This document shows, in pieces, positions 31,263 through 38,803 of a DNA stretch of 41,012 nucleotides. Below the pieces are notes generated by a model, which worked only from the letters and a program-made list of their open reading frames with translations, was not told where the DNA came from and did no database searches. This DNA is from DATEFF01 sp964586395 (GTDB taxonomy: Bacteria > Patescibacteriota > Saccharimonadia > Saccharimonadales > EFPC-124). The stretch lies in assembly GCA_964586395.1 (NCBI GenBank), contig CAZPGP010000009.1, positions 1-41,012 on the forward strand. Reading direction: 5' to 3'. The position numbers were made by a program, and so were the translations under genes. Every line of letters starts with the position of its first letter. Within the stretch, counting starts at the first letter, position 1.

Positions 31263-31841
31263 TTAAATGCCGATGCGCTCAACAAGCTCGTCAACCTGGC
31301 GTAGCAAATTCTCTTTGCCTTCGTGGTCGTTCACGAGTGTGTAGTCAGCGAATGCGATTGGGCCGCCCTTTTCGAGGTGTTCGATCTCATCGATTTCGCG
31401 AGTCTCAACCTGGTCGGCGGAGGTGTATTTGCGGTGACCATCAGTGCGAGCTAGGACGCGCTCGTAGCGAGTCTTTCGCGGCGCGGCAACCGCGATGACT
31501 ACAAGACCGTCGCCGTAAACGCTGCGCAGGTATTTGTATTCACTCCAACTGTAGAGACCGTCGAGGACGATAGCCTGTGCGCCATCGGCGATGTATCCGT
31601 CGGCCTTTTTGGCGACCATTTTGGCGATTACGGCAGGGCCTTCCTTCTTGCGCATGTCTTCGCGGACGAACTTTTCGTCTTTGACGTTGTCGAGGCCGCG
31701 TCGCTGGACTTCCTCGTACATCATCTGTCCGAAGTGGATCAGCGGGAGATTATATCTTTCTGAGAGGTGGTCAGTACATGTGCCTTTGCCGGAGCCGGGC
31801 ATGCCTACGAGAGCGATGAGTTTGGGCTGAATATTTGCCAT
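31263..31841 (-). CDS. P-loop nucleotide kinase, adenylate-kinase-like
   Basis: 192 residues. P-loop GMPGSGKGTCTDHL near residue 13; NMP-binding region LIHFGQMMYEEV near 34; VLDG near 94 (Walker B-like); LARTDGHRKYTSADQVETREIDEIEHL near 131 resembles the LID/dephospho-CoA-kinase-like region. It fits the AAA_17/AAA_18 nucleotide kinases found next to archaeal and CPR genes. The substrate could be a nucleoside monophosphate or dephospho-CoA. ATG 31841 lies nine bases after TATAAT; no SD. It is convergent with the lipoprotein, separated by the terminator pair. Confidence 0.8.
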   Translation of the reverse strand: MANIQPKLIALVGMPGSGKGTCTDHLSERYNLPLIHFGQMMYEEVQRRGLDNVKDEKFVREDMRKKEGPAVIAKMVAKKADGYIADGAQAIVLDGLYSWSEYKYLRSVYGDGLVVIAVAAPRKTRYERVLARTDGHRKYTSADQVETREIDEIEHLEKGGPIAFADYTLVNDHEGKENLLRQVDELVERIGI

Positions 31842-31850
31842 GTTGCGAGA

Positions 31851-31879
31851 ATTATACCCTATATAGTTTGAATTGTCAG
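31851..31879 (-). promoter_or_regulatory. Promoter of the kinase gene
   Basis: On the minus strand: CTGACA, 17 bases, perfect TATAAT. Its -35 overlaps the 3' arm of the hairpin that ends the upstream Cys-rich gene. Confidence 0.8.
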
Positions 31880-31920
31880 GGGTGACGGTCGTCGATGCGC
31901 GCCACCCCTGGTGCTGAGAG
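31877..31920 (-). terminator. Hairpin after the Cys-rich gene
   Basis: CAGGGGTG pairs perfectly with CACCCCTG (8 bp) around an 18-base loop that can itself pair. It is four bases after the stop and has no U-tract. Confidence 0.55.
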
Positions 31921-31923
31921 CGA

Positions 31924-32115
31924 CTAACGCCGCCGAAGCTTGGCCAATGCAGCCTTGGTGCGCCCAGCGCAGCGACAAGGCTTTCGAACTTGTTTGCTTG
32001 GCGGGAACCAGCACAGCCAGCCCTCGCCACAGTGCCAGCCAAGAACGTCGTTGGTCTTGCGCCGGTTGGTGCAGGGCAGACAGGGACACTCACAGAAAGT
32101 GTCGAGGTTTGACAT
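31924..32115 (-). CDS. 63-residue Cys-rich protein, GC-rich singleton
   Basis: Eight Cys and one His: C8, C10, C12, C15, C29, C35, C47 and C49, with His28 beside C29. The cluster FCECPCLPC and the CxC at 47-49 suggest one or two zinc sites (zinc-ribbon or metallothionein-like). The C-terminus is basic (GRTKAALAKLRRR), hinting at nucleic-acid binding. No family is recognised. GAGG upstream of ATG 32115 and a strong promoter support expression; TAG stop. It is divergent from the NUDIX gene, the two promoters overlapping. Confidence 0.65.
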   Translation of the reverse strand: MSNLDTFCECPCLPCTNRRKTNDVLGWHCGEGWLCWFPPSKQVRKPCRCAGRTKAALAKLRRR

Positions 32116-32181
32116 GGCGCCTCACTAACAGGGGAGAAGCGGACACTAAAAGCGCGGTTTCGACCTCACGCACAAAGGGTG

Positions 32182-32209
32182 ATTCTAGCATGGGCGCGCG
32201 AATTGTCAA
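32182..32209 (-). promoter_or_regulatory. Promoter of the Cys-rich gene
   Basis: On the minus strand: consensus TTGACA, 16 bases, TAGAAT. It lies back to back with the NUDIX -10 (TATGAT, 32215-32220). Confidence 0.75.
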
Positions 32210-32226
32210 TATAGTATGATTGAGGC

Positions 32227-32655
32227 ATGCAAATAGACCCACGACTGAACGACATAGATGATTGCCTGTATCGAGTTGCTATTAGAGTATTGATCGTCCA
32301 GGACGGCAAGGTGCTCCTTGTGAAAGAGTCCTCGGACGGCTGGTGGGCTATCCCAGGCGGGGGAGTGGGCCACGGCGAGAGCATCGAGTTGTCACTCACG
32401 CGCGAAGTAGAGGAAGAGCTGGGCGTGCCAGCCAAGGATGTCGCATCTGATTTCCGGATAGTGCACTACAATATCGGAAACGTTGTGAATGCCGTGCCGC
32501 GCATGAACTTGTTTTTCAAGGCGTCAGTGCCGGCGGAGCGGCTGGCCGAAACGAGCCATGTGTCGGAGTGGAGGTGGTTCGCGAAGGATGAATTTATGGA
32601 CGTGCCAATGAACTCTTCGTACGACAAGACACAACTTGCTGACGTCATCTGGTAG
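32227..32655 (+). CDS. NUDIX hydrolase
   Basis: 142 residues. The NUDIX box is complete: GGGVGHGESIELSLTREVEEELGV (given in parts: GGGVGHGESIE near 46 and LTREVEEELG near 58). These hydrolyse nucleoside diphosphates linked to another moiety; the exact substrate (dNTPs, sugar nucleotides, mRNA caps) is unknown. RVLIVQDGKVLLVKE is the usual first strand pair. -10 TATGAT ends six bases before the ATG; leaderless. Its neighbour polA has its own -10 25 bases after the stop. Confidence 0.92.
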   Translation: MQIDPRLNDIDDCLYRVAIRVLIVQDGKVLLVKESSDGWWAIPGGGVGHGESIELSLTREVEEELGVPAKDVASDFRIVHYNIGNVVNAVPRMNLFFKASVPAERLAETSHVSEWRWFAKDEFMDVPMNSSYDKTQLADVIW

Positions 32656-32679
32656 ACCTCTAGTGCTATACTGGGACGT

Positions 32680-35310
32680 ATGAGCGAGCGACTTGTTGTT
32701 ATAGATGGAAAATCAGTTTTTTACCGCGGCTATTACGCCATGCCCAATCTCAGTACCAAGGATGGTACGCCGACGGGGGGTGTGTACGGCTTTGCTGTCA
32801 TGGCGATGGAAATTATCAAACGGCTCAAGCCGAACTATGTCGCTGTAGCCTGGGACAAGCGCCACACTAATATTCGCTCGCGTCTGGCGCTGTACCCACA
32901 GTACAAGGGCAACCGCAAGCCAGCTCCGCCGGACTTCTACGAGCAGGTGCCGATCCTAATGGACCTGCTGAACTCGCTCGGTTGGCCAATGTACGAAGCC
33001 GACGACTACGAAGCCGACGACCTCATGGGCGCCTTTGCCAAGCAGGCGGGCGAACAAGGAATCGAGAGCTACCTGGTGAGTAGTGACCTCGATCTTTTGC
33101 AGCTAGTGAACAAGCACACGCACATATACACGCTCAAGAAAGGCCTGACGCACATCGAGGAATTCGACGAGGATTCCTTCATGGCCAAGTACGGCGTCGA
33201 CGCGCACCAGTGGGTGGATGTGAAAGCATTGAAGGGCGACTCATCCGACAACATCCCGGGTGTCGCAGGCGTAGGAGAGAAGACCGCGCTGGAACTCATC
33301 AAGAATTACAAGACGCTCGACGGCGTGTATGAGCACCTCGACGACGTGAAGCCTGCCGTAAAGGCCAAGCTCGAGAAGGATAAAGACATGGCGTACCTCA
33401 GTCAAAAGCTGATCACGCTGATGGTCGACGCACCGATTGAGTTTGATTTTGATAAAGCTCGACTGCATGACGGCGTCACACCAGAATTCGTGGCCATGCT
33501 GCGCAAGCTAGAGTTCCGCAACTTGCTCCGTCAGGTTGAGAGCGCCATGAGCCGCGCCGAGATTGCCGAGGCAGAGAAAACTATCGAAGAGCATGAGCTG
33601 CCGCCAATTGCTAAGAAGAAGTTCGAAGCCAGCGACTACAAACCTGGCGAGCCGCGCCTGATCGCCCTCAACCCCGAAGGCACGACCATGTGGGTGAGTC
33701 CCGACAAGGATCACTTCAGTGTCCTGCCGATCCTCGAGGGTGGTGCGACCGATGATTCTGCCTTACCGCTACTCAAGGACCTGTCGGTTGTTGCGTACGG
33801 CGAGGGTGGCATGAGCGACGAGGCCAGGGAGATGTTGAAGGTCGTGATGAACGGCCCGGTTATCGGCCATGACCTCAAGACGATTTTCCGTTCGCTGCTG
33901 GCCGAGGGTGTGGAATGGGACAGCGAAGTCCTGCATGACACACGCATCGCGGCATTTATCTTAAACTCCTTGGAGCGTTCGCGAGAGCTGAGCGACCTAC
34001 GCGGCATCACGCTCGACATGAACGATCCTGCGCAGGTGACCTCGAGTATCTGGGAGGCGTACAAGGACCAGAACCTCGAGTTCGACCAAGCGCCTGACCT
34101 GCTGAAGGTCGCGCGCGAGCAAGATTTCCCGATGATCAAGCTCCTCGCCACTATCGAGCATCGCGGCATCCGCCTGGACAGTGAGTACCTGGCCGAGATG
34201 GGCAAGAAGTTCGACGAGCGCATTCGCGAGTTTGAACAAAAGATTTATGAACTAGCCGGAACTGAGTTTAACATCGCCTCGCCCTCGCAGCTCGGCAACG
34301 TGTTATTCGAGACGATGGGCCTGCCAACGCAAGGGATTAAGAAGGGTAAGACCGGATATTCGACCGGCGCCAGTGAGCTCGACAAGCTCCGCGGTCTGCA
34401 CCCGATTATCGACCTCATTACGACCTACCGTGAATACACCAAGCTCAAGAGTACTTACATCGACCCGCTTCCACGTCAGGTCGACAAAGAAGGCAAGCTG
34501 CACACGACATTCGCGCTCGACGTTGCCGCGACCGGCCGACTGAGCTCAAACAACCCGAACCTCCAGAACATCCCAACCCGTACCGAGATGGGGAAGGCGA
34601 TTCGCACCGCGTTTGTACCAGCCGAGGGTAACGTCTTCGTCAGCGCCGACTACAGCCAATTCGAACTGCGTCTGGCAGCCGTGATGGCCGAGGACAACGA
34701 CCTGCTCGAAAGCTTCAACAAAGACGAAGACATTCACGCCAAAACCGCCGCCGAAGTACTGGGCATTCCGCTCGATCAAGTCACGAAAGAGCAACGCCGC
34801 GACGCGAAGGTTGTGAACTTTGGTATCTTGTACGGCATGAGCCCGCATGGCCTGAGCGCTGCGACGGGTATGAGCCGCGAGGAAGCGAAGGTCTTCATCG
34901 AGAAATACTTTGAGCTCCGAGCGCCAATTCGCAAATACATGGACCAGACTGTAGAGAAGGCGCTCGAGGACGGCTACGTCGCGACAATCTTTGGTCGTCG
35001 CCGCCCAACGCCTGACCTAAAGTCGAGCAACTTTATGGTCCGCGAGGGCGCCAAGCGTGCGGCCATCAATATGCCAATTCAGGGAACGGAAGCCGACCTC
35101 ATGAAGCTCGCGATGCTGGATGTCGAGAAGAATCTGGGAGACCTCGGCCAGCAGCTACTGCAGATCCACGACTCGATCCTCGTAGAGTGCCCAGCCGCCA
35201 ACGCCGACAAAGTTGCCAAGATCTTGAAGGACACAATGGAAGGCGTGTACAAACTGCCCGTCACACTGAAAGTAGATGTATCAACTGGAAATAACTGGGG
35301 TGAACTGTAA
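32680..35310 (+). CDS. polA: DNA polymerase I; proofreading site apparently lost
   Basis: 876 residues. The 5'-3' exonuclease domain (1-290) has YEADDYEADDL and SSDLDLLQL and the H3TH segment GDSSDNIPGVAGVGEKTA. In the 3'-5' exonuclease region (about 325-480) the DxE motif expected near RLIALNPEGTTM and the Asp of the GxNLKYD motif (here GHDLKTIF) are absent, so proofreading is probably lost, as in Taq polymerase. Polymerase motif A DYSQFELRLA (Asp657), motif B RRDAKVVNFGILYG (Lys710) and motif C QIHDSILVE (Asp831; Ser832 where E. coli has Glu) are present. TATACT ends seven bases before ATG; leaderless. The stop overlaps the next start. Confidence 0.96.
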   Translation: MSERLVVIDGKSVFYRGYYAMPNLSTKDGTPTGGVYGFAVMAMEIIKRLKPNYVAVAWDKRHTNIRSRLALYPQYKGNRKPAPPDFYEQVPILMDLLNSLGWPMYEADDYEADDLMGAFAKQAGEQGIESYLVSSDLDLLQLVNKHTHIYTLKKGLTHIEEFDEDSFMAKYGVDAHQWVDVKALKGDSSDNIPGVAGVGEKTALELIKNYKTLDGVYEHLDDVKPAVKAKLEKDKDMAYLSQKLITLMVDAPIEFDFDKARLHDGVTPEFVAMLRKLEFRNLLRQVESAMSRAEIAEAEKTIEEHELPPIAKKKFEASDYKPGEPRLIALNPEGTTMWVSPDKDHFSVLPILEGGATDDSALPLLKDLSVVAYGEGGMSDEAREMLKVVMNGPVIGHDLKTIFRSLLAEGVEWDSEVLHDTRIAAFILNSLERSRELSDLRGITLDMNDPAQVTSSIWEAYKDQNLEFDQAPDLLKVAREQDFPMIKLLATIEHRGIRLDSEYLAEMGKKFDERIREFEQKIYELAGTEFNIASPSQLGNVLFETMGLPTQGIKKGKTGYSTGASELDKLRGLHPIIDLITTYREYTKLKSTYIDPLPRQVDKEGKLHTTFALDVAATGRLSSNNPNLQNIPTRTEMGKAIRTAFVPAEGNVFVSADYSQFELRLAAVMAEDNDLLESFNKDEDIHAKTAAEVLGIPLDQVTKEQRRDAKVVNFGILYGMSPHGLSAATGMSREEAKVFIEKYFELRAPIRKYMDQTVEKALEDGYVATIFGRRRPTPDLKSSNFMVREGAKRAAINMPIQGTEADLMKLAMLDVEKNLGDLGQQLLQIHDSILVECPAANADKVAKILKDTMEGVYKLPVTLKVDVSTGNNWGEL

Positions 35311-35828
35311 TGTCTGAGACTAAATCATTCGATCAAATCAAAGCTGAAGTAACCAAGCAAGTTGCCGAGACTGGCCAACACATCGACGACGGTGTGCTAG
35401 ATACAGTAGTAGCGCTGCGCATGCGGGGATTTAACCCGGTTGACGCCTGCGAAGGGCACGACGACCGCGTTACGGGTGGCCCATTTGTGATGTTTGAGGC
35501 GGCGGAGAGCAAAGAGCTCTTGACGAAGCTTCAGGGCATGGCTGATCAGACCAGCGACGAGTTCCAGCGTACGTACCAGAAAGCGTCGCAGGCCAACCTC
35601 GGCGAAGTGCAGAAGATTTTGCCGTTGCTCGAGCAATTCTACGCCGAGCGTGACACACCACACGCCGAGCGATTGATCGTTCGCTGTTTCGGCCCGTCAG
35701 TTCCAAAGCTGATGTGCCAGAATGCCGATCTTGGCGAAATCCTAGACGAAGGTGAGCGCCACCGGCTGCTCTCTGACAACCAGCTCGAGATGATGGCCTT
35801 CACAAACTTCTTGAAGGAGAGCGTGTAG
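35310..35828 (+). CDS. Hypothetical protein coupled to polA
   Basis: 172 residues, no family recognised. It starts in the TAATG overlap with polA and ends in a TAGTG overlap with the next gene, so all three are translated together. The N-terminus is charged and helical. GFNPVDACEGHDDRVTGGPFVMFE (residues 40-63) contains Cys, His and two Asp that could be a small catalytic or metal site. The remainder is helical (ESKELLTKLQGM, LGEVQKILPLLEQFYAERD). No signal peptide, so it is cytoplasmic. A role linked to DNA repair is suggested only by its position. Confidence 0.75.
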   Translation: MSETKSFDQIKAEVTKQVAETGQHIDDGVLDTVVALRMRGFNPVDACEGHDDRVTGGPFVMFEAAESKELLTKLQGMADQTSDEFQRTYQKASQANLGEVQKILPLLEQFYAERDTPHAERLIVRCFGPSVPKLMCQNADLGEILDEGERHRLLSDNQLEMMAFTNFLKESV

Positions 35829-36388
35829 TGGAATCGATGGAGTTCTTCCGTCATTTCAGCCTCCTGGCACTGCTGGTTGCGGTCGCTGGATTGGGCTACA
35901 TCATCAATCGTTGGGGTAAGCGCGCGGTATTGTCGCTGAGCAGCCACGCGGCAATGCAACGCCCGAGCTACAAGATCTTCGCCGCAACGCTGATCGCTAG
36001 CAGCTTGCTGTGCGCAACGTTCGTATATGGCTGGCTGGTGCCAACGTTCCAGCTGGCGATGGGCTTTGAAATTATTTTTGGCGCGGCACTCGTGTGTGCG
36101 TTTATTGCGGCGATTGTGCCGGACGGCGGAGGGAAGCAGAGTCAGATTCACGGTGCGGGCGCCTGGACGATGGCCGTGTTGATGCTGGTGCTCGTTGCGG
36201 CGCTGTTGCTCACGCCGGGTATTGGGGTGATGGCTAAGTTCTTGCTGGCGGTCTTGGCGAGCTACATGTTGTTGGATTGGATCCTTTTCTTATTTGTGAA
36301 GTGGACACGTCGATTCTTTTTGGTATTCCAGAGCACATATGTGCTGTGTTTTTATCTCGCCCTGTTGGTTGTTGGGTATCTAGGATAA
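35828..36388 (+). CDS. Hypothetical integral membrane protein
   Basis: 186 residues, about six predicted helices: FSLLALLVAVAGLGYIINRW, IFAATLIASSLLCATFVYGW, AMGFEIIFGAALVCAFIAAIV, AWTMAVLMLVLVAALLLTPG, MAKFLLAVLASYMLLDWILF and FLVFQSTYVLCFYLALLVVGYL. The layout resembles small DUF998-type membrane proteins, but the match is not certain. GTG 35828 in TAGTG is used because of the overlap; ATG 35837 is an alternative. It is the last gene of the polA operon. Confidence 0.7.
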   Translation: MESMEFFRHFSLLALLVAVAGLGYIINRWGKRAVLSLSSHAAMQRPSYKIFAATLIASSLLCATFVYGWLVPTFQLAMGFEIIFGAALVCAFIAAIVPDGGGKQSQIHGAGAWTMAVLMLVLVAALLLTPGIGVMAKFLLAVLASYMLLDWILFLFVKWTRRFFLVFQSTYVLCFYLALLVVGYLG

Positions 36389-36441
36389 AGAAGACCAGGG
36401 CCGCAATAGGTGCCCATGCGAATTTAATGAGGCGATTTGCC

Positions 36442-36470
36442 TTGATTTTTCCCTGTTAATATTATAGAAT
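36442..36470 (+). promoter_or_regulatory. Promoter of the AAA+ ATPase gene
   Basis: TTGATT (36442-36447), 17 bases, TAGAAT (36465-36470). The 66-base leader holds GGG-TGAA-CCC (36494-36503) and CCCC-ACGCA-GGGG (36512-36524), then GGGAGAG before the start. Confidence 0.65.
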
Positions 36471-36542
36471 ATCGCAAGCCCCGAGAGATGTACGGGTGAA
36501 CCCAGACCAAGCCCCACGCAGGGGAGAGTAGGGAGAGTAAAG

Positions 36543-38042
36543 ATGCCGACGAAGGATGACTTCGACGACTTCCACATCCACGACATGAGCGGGCAGATCC
36601 TCGGCGGCTCGGACATGATTCGCCTCTTGAAGACCATGGAAGGTGACATGGTTTTCAGCGACGAGGGCGTCGAGTTCGGGGACAGCGCCAAGATCATCAT
36701 CCCGCGCGGCATGACCGCACGGCAGGCGATCGTGGCGATCTTCTCACGCTGGTACAACGACCAGCAGCCCACGACCTTCCGCCGCACCTTCCGCTACCGC
36801 CCGCACGACGGGGCGTACGCGGCCTTCCGGGTGCTCAAGAAGACGTACGGGTTCGTCGACGGCAAGACCACCGAGTCGTTCTTCGGATCGACCCCGCCGC
36901 AGATGATCACCGTGCACACGGGCGTCAACGACACCGCGCAGGTGCCGTGGGGTGAGTTGCGCGTTTCGGCCTTGGCCAACGCCGTCATCACCTTCGCCAC
37001 CAGCGAGGACGACACGCTCGGGACGGTCTTCCACATGACCGTCACCGCGCCGCGCGGCCTGGAGTCCAACATCGAGATGCTGTTCGCGGCTATCGAGATG
37101 GAACTGGCCGAGCACTCGATCTACCGCGGCAAGCTCATCAAGGTCGGCGGGGGCACCGAGCCCAAGTTCGTCGACCCCGAGGCGCTTCGCAAGGAGTGCA
37201 AGAAGGCGGTCTACGCCGCCGACGTCGAGCGTTCGCTCCACGCCAACCTCTGGTCGCCCATGCGGCGAACGGCGGACTTCCGTCGACGCGGCCTCTCGCT
37301 CAAGCAGGGCGTGCTGGCCTACGGCACGTTCGGTACGGGCAAGTCGCTCGCTGGCGGCATCACTGCGCTCGTCGCGGTCGAGAACAACTGGACGGCCATC
37401 CTGGCCGAGTCCGGGGACGACCTGCGCGAGCTGCTGGAGCTGGCCGCCATGTACGGGCCGGCGTTCGTGTTCTGCGAGGACATCGACACGGTGGCCTCCA
37501 CGGACTCGGACGAGATCGAGGAGATGCTGGAAGCGTTCGACGGTGTGGTCACGAAGGGCCGCGAGGTCCTGCTGCTGGCCACGACCAACAACGTCGGCCA
37601 GCTCCACGCCGGCATGATGCGACCGGGACGGTTCGACGTCCTGATCGAGATCGGCGCGCTCGACACCGGCAGCATCGAGCGCATGATCTGCACCAACATC
37701 GCCGACGGCGAGTTGGACGGCGGGATCGACTACGACAAGGTAGCCGAGGCGATGGCCGGGTTCACGCCCGCCTTCGCCGTGCAGGCCATCGTGCGTGCCC
37801 AGAAGTACGCGCTGCTGGACGGCGACACCGTCCGTCTGGGGACCCAGCACTTCGTGGACGCCGCGGCCGAGCTGCGCCGCCATGAAGAGCTGATGGCTGC
37901 GGCCGGCACCAAGCCGGCCAAGCCGACCGTAGACTCCGCCCTGGCGGAAGTCGTCGGCGCCAAGGTGCTCACCACGATGGGGAACTTCCGAGTCTCCCAC
38001 AACGGTGATGGGCGCCTGATCCACGACCCCGTGGACAACTGA
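36543..38042 (+). CDS. AAA+ ATPase, GC-rich singleton
   Basis: 499 residues. Residues 1-225 form an unrecognised N-terminal domain. The AAA+ core follows: Walker A AYGTFGTGKS (near 259), Walker B FVFCEDID (near 312), sensor 1 LLLATTNN (near 345), and the arginine-finger region GMMRPGRFDVLIE (near 358), which is the FtsH/p97/classic AAA second-region-of-homology pattern. The winged small domain follows (YDKVAEAMAGFTPAFAVQAIV). No protease or membrane segment is present, so it may unfold or remodel a partner rather than degrade it. It ends in TGA with a long hairpin. Related proteins are known from phages and mobile elements, which is compatible with transfer. Confidence 0.8.
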   Translation: MPTKDDFDDFHIHDMSGQILGGSDMIRLLKTMEGDMVFSDEGVEFGDSAKIIIPRGMTARQAIVAIFSRWYNDQQPTTFRRTFRYRPHDGAYAAFRVLKKTYGFVDGKTTESFFGSTPPQMITVHTGVNDTAQVPWGELRVSALANAVITFATSEDDTLGTVFHMTVTAPRGLESNIEMLFAAIEMELAEHSIYRGKLIKVGGGTEPKFVDPEALRKECKKAVYAADVERSLHANLWSPMRRTADFRRRGLSLKQGVLAYGTFGTGKSLAGGITALVAVENNWTAILAESGDDLRELLELAAMYGPAFVFCEDIDTVASTDSDEIEEMLEAFDGVVTKGREVLLLATTNNVGQLHAGMMRPGRFDVLIEIGALDTGSIERMICTNIADGELDGGIDYDKVAEAMAGFTPAFAVQAIVRAQKYALLDGDTVRLGTQHFVDAAAELRRHEELMAAAGTKPAKPTVDSALAEVVGAKVLTTMGNFRVSHNGDGRLIHDPVDN

Positions 38043-38050
38043 TCTCCGAG

Positions 38051-38098
38051 TCGGAGGCCCCTTGTGCGGCAGCAACATCGCTGCGCAGGGGCCTCCGA
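38051..38098 (+). terminator. Long U-less hairpin after the AAA+ gene
   Basis: TCGGAGGCCCCT pairs perfectly with AGGGGCCTCCGA (12 bp) around an inner GCGGCAGC/GCTGCGC stem. It starts nine bases after the stop. Confidence 0.8.
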
Positions 38099-38162
38099 CC
38101 GGAGGAGAAACGAACTTATTAGATCAGAAATTAAAAAAAGACACCGCATGGGTGTTCGGGTG

Positions 38163-38202
38163 CCGCCCGGTCGGCCACGCTTGGTAGCGGGCCGCCGGAC
38201 GG
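38163..38202 (-). terminator. GC hairpin after the 38209 gene
   Basis: On the minus strand CCGTCCGG-(C)-GGCC pairs with GGCC-(GA)-CCGGGCGG, one G-U, 12 pairs. It lies six bases after the stop and has no U-tract. Confidence 0.65.
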
Positions 38203-38208
38203 ACTTCT

Positions 38209-38448
38209 TCAGCTCTGAGCAGACTCCGGGTACAGTCGGTCGTACAGCGCCTCCTGAAGCAGGAGGATCTGGACCGGCAGCAGGACGTCGGACAGAACCA
38301 GGACCGCGTAGAACAGGGGCGTCCGCACAGGGCGGGGAGCCTTGCTCACCTGATCGAGCACCCAGTCGAGTGCGATCAGTAGCCACGGGGTCTTGGGCCG
38401 CGTGGCGAATGCGCGCGCTCGGAGGGCGCGCATATCAGGGGTTTGCAT
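38209..38448 (-). CDS. Small membrane protein, second gene of a two-gene unit
   Basis: 79 residues. A basic N-terminal part (MRALRARAFATRPK) is followed by an amphipathic segment (LLIALDWVLDQVS) and one membrane helix (PLFYAVLVLSDVLLPVQILLLQ in two overlapping pieces, about residues 43-64), ending acidic. No family recognised. AAGGAG is 11 bases before ATG 38448, inside the last codons of the upstream small gene; the two are separated by only six bases. It ends in TGA, followed by a GC hairpin. It could be a toxin-like small membrane peptide or a membrane-anchored adaptor; nothing decides this. Confidence 0.6.
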   Translation of the reverse strand: MQTPDMRALRARAFATRPKTPWLLIALDWVLDQVSKAPRPVRTPLFYAVLVLSDVLLPVQILLLQEALYDRLYPESAQS

Positions 38449-38454
38449 CGGGCT

Positions 38455-38628
38455 TTACGCTCCTTGGGTCCTGGGTTGCTGAGGGTCGTTCAGTTCTGCT
38501 TGTTCCGCGGGTCGCCGCCGTAGCCTTCGAAATCTGGTGGCGCGCTTGGCAGGTTTGTCCGTCGGCATGACCGGCAGTTCCTGTAAGCGCAGGCGTAATG
38601 CCAACAGACGTTCTTGGAACTCGTCCAA
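38455..38628 (-). CDS. 57-residue basic protein, TTG start
   Basis: First gene of a minus-strand pair. TTG 38628 has a near-perfect GAGGAG seven bases upstream and is the only start in frame between promoter and body. The product begins DEFQERLLALRLRLQEL (a heptad-like helix) and continues into an Arg/Lys-rich part (KPAKRATRFRRLRRRP). It may bind nucleic acid or an acidic partner. TAA stop, six bases before the next ATG. The close coupling with a small membrane protein suggests a joint role. No family recognised. Confidence 0.6.
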   Translation of the reverse strand: MDEFQERLLALRLRLQELPVMPTDKPAKRATRFRRLRRRPAEQAELNDPQQPRTQGA

Positions 38629-38664
38629 GGTTTAGCTCCTCGAGGTTAAGGACTGAATTAGCAT

Positions 38665-38693
38665 AGTATGGCGATGTTTTTCAAAATAGTCAA
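38665..38693 (-). promoter_or_regulatory. Promoter of the two-gene small-protein unit
   Basis: On the minus strand: TTGACT, 17 bases, CATACT. It is divergent from the HAD gene promoter at 38715-38743, only 21 bases away. Confidence 0.7.
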
Positions 38694-38714
38694 TATCTTT
38701 AAAAGTAAGGGGTA

Positions 38715-38743
38715 TTGCGCTTTTGATTCCTCAGGTCTACAAT
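38715..38743 (+). promoter_or_regulatory. Promoter of the HAD phosphatase gene, with 60-base leader
   Basis: TTGCGC (38715-38720), 17 bases, TACAAT (38738-38743). The leader contains CGCTGA/TCAGCG, and there is no Shine-Dalgarno site before ATG 38804, which is unusual for a leadered gene here. Confidence 0.55.
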
Positions 38744-38803
38744 TCATATCCGGCCTATTTAACGGAGTTAACCGCTGACCTCTGAAAATCAGCGACAAAT
38801 CTT

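Noticed and set aside
36744..38078. 444-residue ORF on the minus strand
   Set aside because: It is the shadow of the AAA+ gene in GC-rich DNA. Its product is low-complexity Arg/Gly/Val-rich and has no SD or promoter.
38100..38170. Plus-strand reading frame with a MGVRVPP-like peptide
   Set aside because: No SD or promoter. It overlaps the terminator of the minus-strand unit and is the kind of fragment often produced by GC-rich non-coding DNA.
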